Assembly: GCA_020049615.1 (NCBI GenBank)
Contig: JAIFKN010000215.1
Coordinates: 1-10,809 of the forward strand
Origin: a bacterium
GTDB taxonomy: Bacteria; Planctomycetota; UBA11346
Direction of reading: 5' to 3'
DNA: 10,809 nucleotides
Shown here piece after piece: positions 6,555-10,809 of the stretch (position 1 is its first letter; the number at the start of each line of letters is the position of its first letter). The translations under genes and the position numbers were made by a program. The notes under the pieces are model-generated. The model was not told the DNA's origin and did not search any database. It saw only the letters and a list, made by a program, of their open reading frames with translations.

Positions 6555-6591
6555 GGACTTCCGGACTTCCGGACTTCCGGACTTCCGGACT
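6555..6591 (+). repeat. 8-bp tandem repeat (GGACTTCC, about 4.6 copies) before the GH57 gene
   Basis: GGACTTCC is repeated four times without mismatch (6555-6586), followed by a partial GGACT (6587-6591). The array ends 5 bases before the ATG at 6597. Each junction forms the palindrome TCCGGA. It takes up the place where a ribosome site would be, and no Shine-Dalgarno is seen. Copy number could vary by slippage and change spacing or 5' structure. Confidence 0.9.
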
Positions 6592-6596
6592 GACGA

Positions 6597-8174
6597 ATGC
6601 CCGACGGCCACTTCATGCTCGTGCTGCACGCCCACCTGCCGTGGGTGCGCCATGCCGAAGACCCCTTCTTTATCGAGGAGAACTGGCTGGTCGAGGCGAT
6701 CACCGAGAGCTACATCCCGATCCTCTCGCGTCTCGAGCGCCTGGCCCACGAGGGGGTGCGCGCCCGCGTGACCATGACCTGGACCCCGCCGCTGTGCGAG
6801 ATGCTCGCCGACCCGATGCTGCAGGAGCGCTACCGCGCGCGCGTCGGCAGGCTGCTCGAACTGGTCGAACTGGAGTGCGGGGCCAAGGAGCACACCCCCT
6901 TCGCCGCCACCGCGCACATGTACCGTGACCACCTGCGCTACTGTCTTACGGTGATGGAGCGTTTCGGCGGCAACCTGCTCGGCTACGTCCGCCTGCTGCG
7001 CGACATGGGCGTGGTCGAGCCGATCACGTGCACGGCGACGCACGGATTCCTGCCACTGATGTACACCCACGAGGCGCGCCGCGCCCAGGTGCGGGTGGCG
7101 TGCGCCAACTATCAGAAACACTTCGGCGAGCAGCCGCGCGGCATCTGGCTGGCCGAGTGCGGCTACACCCCGGGCGTCGAGGACCTGCTCAAGGACGCCG
7201 GCATCCGATTCTTCTTCGTCGACACGCACGGTCTGTACTTCGGCGAGCCGCGGCCTCGTTATGGCGTCTACGCCCCGGCCTACACCCCCTGCGGCGTCGC
7301 CGCCTTCGCCCGCGATCCGGACAGCTCGCGTTCGGTGTGGAGCAGCGAGAGCGGCTATCCCGGCGATCCGTTGTATCGTGAATTCTACCGCGACCTCGGC
7401 TACGACGGCGACTACAACTGGATCAAGGGCTACCTCCATCCCGATGGCGTGCGCCGGAACCTCGGTCTCAAGTACCATCGCATCACCGGCAAGGTGCAGT
7501 TGCACGAGAAGGCGCCGTACGAACCGGCGCCGGCCCACGCCCGCGCCATGGACCACGCCGGGCACTTCCACTACCACCGCGTCGAACAGGCCAAGTGGCT
7601 CGGCTCGATCATCGAGAAGCCGCCGCTGCTGGTCAGCCCCTACGACTGCGAGCTGTTCGGCCACTGGTGGTACGAAGGCCCGCAGTTCCTCGAGAGCATC
7701 TTCAGGAACTGCCACAACCACGGCTACCGCCTGATGCCGGTCACCGGCACCGAATACCTCAATGAGTTCCCGGTCCACCAGGTGGTGCAGCCGTCGGCCA
7801 GCAGTTGGGGCGACGCCGGCTACAGCGGCGTGTGGGTCAACCCGACCAACGACTGGATCTACCGCCATCTGCACATGGCCGAGGAGCGCATGGTCGAACT
7901 GGCCCGCCGCTTCCCCGAGGCCACCGGCGATCTGCGCGACGCCCTCGACCAGATGGCGCGTGAACTGCTGCTGGCGCAGTCGTCGGACTGGGCCTTCATC
8001 ATGACCACTGGGACCACTGTGCCCTACGCGGTACGGCGGACCAAGGACCACATCAACCGCTTCACCGGCCTGTACGAGCAGATCGTGGAGGGCCGCCTCG
8101 ATCCGAAGTCGGTGCACGAGATCCGCTGGCGCGACCCGATCTTCAGCGAAATCGACTATCGGGAGTGGGGATAG
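6597..8174 (+). CDS. GH57 1,4-alpha-glucan branching enzyme (DUF1957 type)
   Basis: This 525-aa cytosolic enzyme is expected to move alpha-1,4 glucan segments to alpha-1,6 positions in glycogen. The GH57 barrel begins with LVLHAHLPWVRH (8-19; family HxHLP). The nucleophile region is GIWLAECGYTPG (182-193) with Glu187, equivalent to Glu184 of the Thermus thermophilus enzyme. The acid/base region is SPYDCELFGHWWYEG (347-361) with Asp350, equivalent to Asp353. YPGDPLYREFYRDLGYDGDY (254-273) lies in the active-site loop. The C-terminal helical DUF1957 part contains SSWGDAGYSGVWVN (402-415). All catalytic motifs are intact and length is normal for the 520-560 aa class. Some GH57 'branching enzymes' are mainly hydrolytic, so activity should be read from family. 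GlgC upstream makes the glycogen role likely. The start is the first ATG after the 8-bp tandem repeat. Confidence 0.94.
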   Translation: MPDGHFMLVLHAHLPWVRHAEDPFFIEENWLVEAITESYIPILSRLERLAHEGVRARVTMTWTPPLCEMLADPMLQERYRARVGRLLELVELECGAKEHTPFAATAHMYRDHLRYCLTVMERFGGNLLGYVRLLRDMGVVEPITCTATHGFLPLMYTHEARRAQVRVACANYQKHFGEQPRGIWLAECGYTPGVEDLLKDAGIRFFFVDTHGLYFGEPRPRYGVYAPAYTPCGVAAFARDPDSSRSVWSSESGYPGDPLYREFYRDLGYDGDYNWIKGYLHPDGVRRNLGLKYHRITGKVQLHEKAPYEPAPAHARAMDHAGHFHYHRVEQAKWLGSIIEKPPLLVSPYDCELFGHWWYEGPQFLESIFRNCHNHGYRLMPVTGTEYLNEFPVHQVVQPSASSWGDAGYSGVWVNPTNDWIYRHLHMAEERMVELARRFPEATGDLRDALDQMARELLLAQSSDWAFIMTTGTTVPYAVRRTKDHINRFTGLYEQIVEGRLDPKSVHEIRWRDPIFSEIDYREWG

Positions 8175-8177
8175 GGC

Positions 8178-8262
8178 AGGCTTGAGGCTTGAGGTCCGAC
8201 GCCCCGCAAGCGTGCCCCCGACTACGCGTGCGTCATGGCAATGGACCTCAAGCCTCAAGCCT
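8178..8262 (+). repeat. Perfect 20-bp inverted repeat after the GH57 gene
   Basis: The left arm AGGCTTGAGGCTTGAGGTCC (8178-8197) is exactly complementary to the right arm (8243-8262), with a 45-bp spacer. Each arm is itself a tandem of the 7-mer GGCTTGA. The left arm starts 3 bases after the GH57 TAG. A transcript would form a 20-bp stem, which could end or protect the glycogen mRNA. There is no T-run, so a classical intrinsic terminator is unlikely. Confidence 0.9.
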
Positions 8263-8312
8263 TCTTCCGCCGAGGCTCTTGAGACCGCCTGCCGCCGCCG
8301 CATCCTAGCAGC

Positions 8313-9182
8313 ATGGCCGACTACACGCTGGCGGATCTCGACCAGCGCCCAGATCTTGCGCCCAACGTGCTCGCGCTGTTCGCCACCAGCTCGCAGGGCA
8401 ATGGCCATGTCGTCTGCGGCATCCCGGCGCGCATGGGCCTGGAGCCGGTCGCTGCCGACCTCAAGGGCACGCTCGGCATCCTCCTGGCGATGAGTGGCCG
8501 GCGCCTCGCCGGGGCGCTGGCGATCTGCCCCTACAGCGAGGACCAGGTGACGTTGTGGGGTCCGGTCCTGCCCGATCTGCGCGAGCAGCCACGGGTCATG
8601 CCGGTGCTCATGCAGGAACTGCGCCGCGCCCTGCGCGAGGGCGGTTTCGCCTCGATGCGCGCCCATGTCGATGTGCGCAACCGCACCCTGCGCGCCTGGA
8701 TGATGGCGGAGGGGTTCGCGCCATGGAAGGATCTGCACTGTTATGAACGCGACCTGGCAGCTTTCCGCGCCGCCGAGATCAGCGATGTGCACGCAGCCGC
8801 CCGCGGTGACCATGACGATGTCGCACGCATCCTCGCCGAATGCTTCCCGGACAGCGATCACCATCGAGCCAACCTCGTCCAGCGCGAGAACGAAGGGTAT
8901 CGTCACTACCTGTTGCGACGCGACGGCAAGGCGGTCGGAGCGGCTGCCGTGCAGGGCGGCGGTCGGCGCAGCTGGCTGAAGCTGATCGGGGTTTGCAAGG
9001 CCGAGCGCGGTCGGCATCAGGCCCGCCAGCTGCTTGAAGGCGTCCTCGCCAGCGAGGCGCGGTTGAATCACCATGCCATCGGGCTTGAAGTCCTCGAAGA
9101 CAACAACGCTGCCATCGCGCTGTATGGAAAGTCGGGATTCCAGCGTCGCTGGTCGGCATCGCTGCTCATCGCGCCGGTGTGA
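8313..9182 (+). CDS. Tandem GNAT-fold N-acetyltransferase
   Basis: 289 aa with two GNAT-like halves. The N-terminal half (about 1-150) is degenerate. Its end, VRNRTLRAWMMAEGFAPWKD then LHCYERDL (121-148), parallels the end of the second half. The C-terminal half (about 154-289) carries motif A-like LIGVCKAERGRHQARQLLEG (224-243), where the acetyl-CoA loop R/QxxGxG/A is imperfect, and motif B-like IGLEVLEDNNAAIALYGKSG (256-275), then FQRRW. GNAT enzymes transfer an acetyl group from acetyl-CoA to an amine. A double-GNAT arrangement is known, for example, in mycothiol synthase. The substrate here cannot be told. It stands alone between two repeat-bearing spacers and has no clear ribosome site. 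The start was chosen as the first ATG after the inverted repeat that keeps the N-terminal half whole. Confidence 0.82.
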   Translation: MADYTLADLDQRPDLAPNVLALFATSSQGNGHVVCGIPARMGLEPVAADLKGTLGILLAMSGRRLAGALAICPYSEDQVTLWGPVLPDLREQPRVMPVLMQELRRALREGGFASMRAHVDVRNRTLRAWMMAEGFAPWKDLHCYERDLAAFRAAEISDVHAAARGDHDDVARILAECFPDSDHHRANLVQRENEGYRHYLLRRDGKAVGAAAVQGGGRRSWLKLIGVCKAERGRHQARQLLEGVLASEARLNHHAIGLEVLEDNNAAIALYGKSGFQRRWSASLLIAPV

Positions 9183-9194
9183 GGGGATTGCTGC

Positions 9195-9391
9195 TTCATT
9201 GCCCCAGGGGGTGGTTCATTGCCCCGCCAATGCCCCAGGGGTTAGGGTCGTAGGACCAGACCGCCATCGCTAGCGGAAACGGCACTCTCCTCACGACCCT
9301 AACCCCTAACCCCAGTGGCAATGACCCCCAGTGGCAATGACCCCCCAGTGGCAATGACCCCCCAGTGGCAAAGATGTCGCAGTGGCAATGA
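9195..9391 (+). repeat. Two-sided repeat array upstream of the HPS-RraA gene
   Basis: The right side holds five copies of CAGTGGCAATGA at 9313, 9329, 9346, 9363 (CAGTGGCAAAGA, degenerate) and 9380. Spacing is 16-17 bp, filled by C-runs except for TGTCG before the last copy. The left side holds TTCATTGCCCC twice (9195-9205 and 9215-9225, period 20), which contains the reverse complement of the GGCAATGA core. Between them lies a perfect 15-bp inverted repeat: AGGGGTTAGGGTCGT (9237-9251) with ACGACCCTAACCCCT (9293-9307). The last copy is folded into GTGGCA-ATGA-TGCCAC (9382-9397), ending 3 bases before the ATG at 9401. It fills almost the whole 218-bp spacer. Confidence 0.88.
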
Positions 9392-9400
9392 TGCCACGCC

Positions 9401-10702
9401 ATGCTCCGACTCCCCGATGGTCCCGTCGTCCAACTCGCCCTCGACTTCGTCAACCTCGAACCCGCCTTGCGCGCCGCGCGCGAGGCGGTGCCTGCCGGCA
9501 TCGTCCTGGTCGAGGCCGGCACCCCGCTGATCAAGGCGGTCGGGCTCGAATCCGTCCGCCAGCTGCGTTCGCTGTTCCCAGGCACGTTGATCGTCGCCGA
9601 CATGAAGGTGATGGACGCCGGTCGGACCGAAGTCGAATACGCCAAGAAGGCGGGAGCCGATCTGGTCATGGTGCTCGGCCAGACCACCGATGCGACACTG
9701 GAGGAATGTGTGCGCACCGGCAAGCATCTTGGCGTGTCGATCGGCTGCGACCTCGTGGCCTGTCCCGACCCGGTGGCCCGGGCCCGCCAGGCCGAGGCCC
9801 TGGGCGTCGATCTGGTCAGCGTGCATGTACCGATCGACCAGCAGATGCAGGGTGTCGAGCCCTTCGAGATCCTGGCCAAGGTGGCGGCGGCGGTGTCCAT
9901 CCCGGTGGCCTGCGCGGGGGGACTGACCGCCGCCACCGCAGCGCGTGCGGTGTCAGCTGGTGCCCGCATCTGCATCATCGGCGGAGCCATCACCAAGGCT
10001 CCGGATGCACGGGCGGCGGCCGTCTCCGTCCTGGAAGCGATGCGGAGTGGAACCGTCATCTCCGGCAGCGTACGCACCCGGGTCGGACTCGACCGGATCC
10101 GCGAAGTACTTACGCGCATCTCCACCCCCAACCTGTCCGATGCCATGCACCGTGAGGGTGCCTTGCGCGGACTCGAGAGCCGTAACCCGGCTGCCCGCCT
10201 CTGCGGACCAGCCCGTACTGTCATCAGCGCACCTGGAGACTGGAGCAAGCCGGTGCAGGCCATCGACCGTTGCCAGCCCGGCGAGGTCCTGGTGATCGAC
10301 GCCGCCGACGCCTACCCTGCGCTGTGGGGCGGTCTCGCCAGCCTGACAGCCGTGAAGCGTGGACTCGGTGGCGTGGTCATCAACGGCGCCTGCCGCGACC
10401 TTTCCGACATCCATCGCTGCGGACTCGCCCTTTGGAGCACCAAATGCTGTCCAGATGCAGGTGAGCCACGTGGCATCGGTGCCTTCGATCTGCCCGTTCT
10501 GATCGGCGGCCAGCAGATCGCCCCAGGCGATTGGCTGGTGGGCGACGAGGATGGCCTAGTGCGCATACCAGCGGCCAAGGTCGTCGAGGTGGGCAACCGC
10601 GCCGCCGATATCGCCGAACGCGAGGAACGCCTTGCCGCCGAGATCGGCCGCGGGCGCAGCCTGGCCGAGATCGCCGATCTGAAGCAGTGGGAGCAGCGAT
10701 AG
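9401..10702 (+). CDS. Fused 3-hexulose-6-phosphate synthase-like / RraA-like protein
   Basis: 433 aa in two domains. Residues 1-215 are an HPS/KGPDC (OMP decarboxylase superfamily) barrel: QLALDF with Asp15, VEAGTPLIK (37-45), VADMKVMDAG with the metal/phosphate DxKxxD set (67-72), VHVPIDQQMQG (141-151), and phosphate loops CAGGL (171-175) and IIGGAIT (192-198). HPS condenses formaldehyde with ribulose-5-phosphate, or runs in reverse to yield ribulose-5-phosphate. Residues about 236-433 are RraA-like (class II aldolase-related): GGLASLTAVKRGLGGVVINGA CRDL around 310-334, with Arg332-Asp333 in the active-site RD motif. HPS-RraA fusions are known in archaea and some bacteria. The partner isomerase PHI is not in the window. 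The usual G after VHV is P here. No ribosome site is seen; the ATG sits directly behind a hairpin. Confidence 0.9.
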   Translation: MLRLPDGPVVQLALDFVNLEPALRAAREAVPAGIVLVEAGTPLIKAVGLESVRQLRSLFPGTLIVADMKVMDAGRTEVEYAKKAGADLVMVLGQTTDATLEECVRTGKHLGVSIGCDLVACPDPVARARQAEALGVDLVSVHVPIDQQMQGVEPFEILAKVAAAVSIPVACAGGLTAATAARAVSAGARICIIGGAITKAPDARAAAVSVLEAMRSGTVISGSVRTRVGLDRIREVLTRISTPNLSDAMHREGALRGLESRNPAARLCGPARTVISAPGDWSKPVQAIDRCQPGEVLVIDAADAYPALWGGLASLTAVKRGLGGVVINGACRDLSDIHRCGLALWSTKCCPDAGEPRGIGAFDLPVLIGGQQIAPGDWLVGDEDGLVRIPAAKVVEVGNRAADIAEREERLAAEIGRGRSLAEIADLKQWEQR

Positions 10703-10707
10703 CAGCT

Positions 10708-10725
10708 TGGGGGCTTCCGCCCCCA
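10708..10725 (+). terminator. Hairpin after the HPS-RraA gene, possible terminator
   Basis: TGGGGGC-TTCC-GCCCCCA forms a 7-bp GC-rich stem with a 4-base loop, starting 5 bases after the TAG. No T-run follows, so termination would be weak or Rho-dependent, or the hairpin may protect the 3' end. Its right arm and the next bases (GCCCCCACGGCCT) reappear inverted at 4713-4725 in the glgC spacer, although a 13-bp match is about chance level for this window. Confidence 0.5.
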
Positions 10726-10809
10726 CGGCCTGGTAAGACCAAAATCGTCGCTGCTGGCTTTCCTGGTAGGCATACCTGGAAGGATGACCAGGGTGGCACT
10801 CGCTGACGG

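Noticed and set aside
5727..9074. A 1115-codon open frame on the minus strand running across the DUF4912, GH57 and GNAT genes.
   Set aside because: It lies opposite three genes with clear family motifs, has no recognisable domain, and its length follows from GC-rich codons leaving few stops in that antisense frame.
9299..9375. Regular C-rich/GGCAATGA units as a CRISPR array or telomere-like sequence.
   Set aside because: Units are only 16-17 bp apart with C-run filler and no unique spacers. The CCCTAAC units number only two and are part of an inverted repeat.
10762..10779. Imperfect palindrome CCTGGTAGGCATACCTGG as an operator.
   Set aside because: Only 7 of 9 arm positions pair, the downstream gene is not visible, and there is no second matched site.
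10784..10809. A possible new gene start (ATG at 10784, MTRVALAD) at the window edge.
   Set aside because: Only eight codons are visible and there is no clear upstream ribosome site, so it cannot be supported from this window.

Overview
This is a GC-rich, gene-dense bacterial window. It holds ten supported protein-coding regions: nine complete, plus the 3' end of one. GC-rich codons, a rod-type flagellum, a GH57 rather than GH13 branching enzyme, a Rho_N/DUF4912 protein and a hexulose-phosphate-synthase/RraA fusion together suggest a deep-branching flagellated bacterium, perhaps Planctomycetota. This is inference from gene content; no rRNA or other phylogenetic marker is present, and only 41 residues of AspS are visible.

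Layout. (1) 2-124 (+): the extreme C-terminus of aspartyl-tRNA synthetase. (2) 131-1241 (-): a compact flagellar proximal-rod operon flgB-flgC-fliE, converging on aspS with only 6 bp between the two stops; a good sigma-54 (-24/-12) promoter match lies just upstream of flgB. (3) 1490-3199 (+): a 569-aa helical, Ala/Pro-rich protein that I do not recognise. (4) 3331-8174 (+): an alpha-glucan (glycogen) block. It consists of glgC, a 169-aa Trp-rich unknown, a Rho_N+DUF4912 protein translationally coupled to the unknown by an ATGA overlap, and a GH57/DUF1957 branching enzyme. (5) 8313-9182 (+): a tandem-GNAT acetyltransferase. (6) 9401-10702 (+): a two-domain HPS-like/RraA-like fusion, followed by a hairpin.

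How the genes may work together. GlgC makes the ADP-glucose donor and the GH57 enzyme makes alpha-1,6 branches. The two genes between them sit where accessory glycogen factors would be expected. No glycogen synthase or phosphorylase is in the window, so the pathway is only partly shown. The flagellar operon and the HPS-RraA gene look unrelated to it.

The most unusual non-coding feature is the content of the spacers. Several carry short tandem units, often built into inverted repeats: an 8-bp unit before the GH57 start, a perfect 20-bp inverted repeat after the GH57 stop, a run of five hairpins after glgC, and a ~200-bp two-sided repeat array before the HPS-RraA gene. One arm pair of that array is also present in the flgB/1490 spacer (20/24 identical on one side, 11/12 on the other). 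This suggests a dispersed palindromic repeat family in this genome. No tRNA, rRNA, CRISPR array, transposase or phage gene is seen, and no gene-free stretch exceeds 300 bases.
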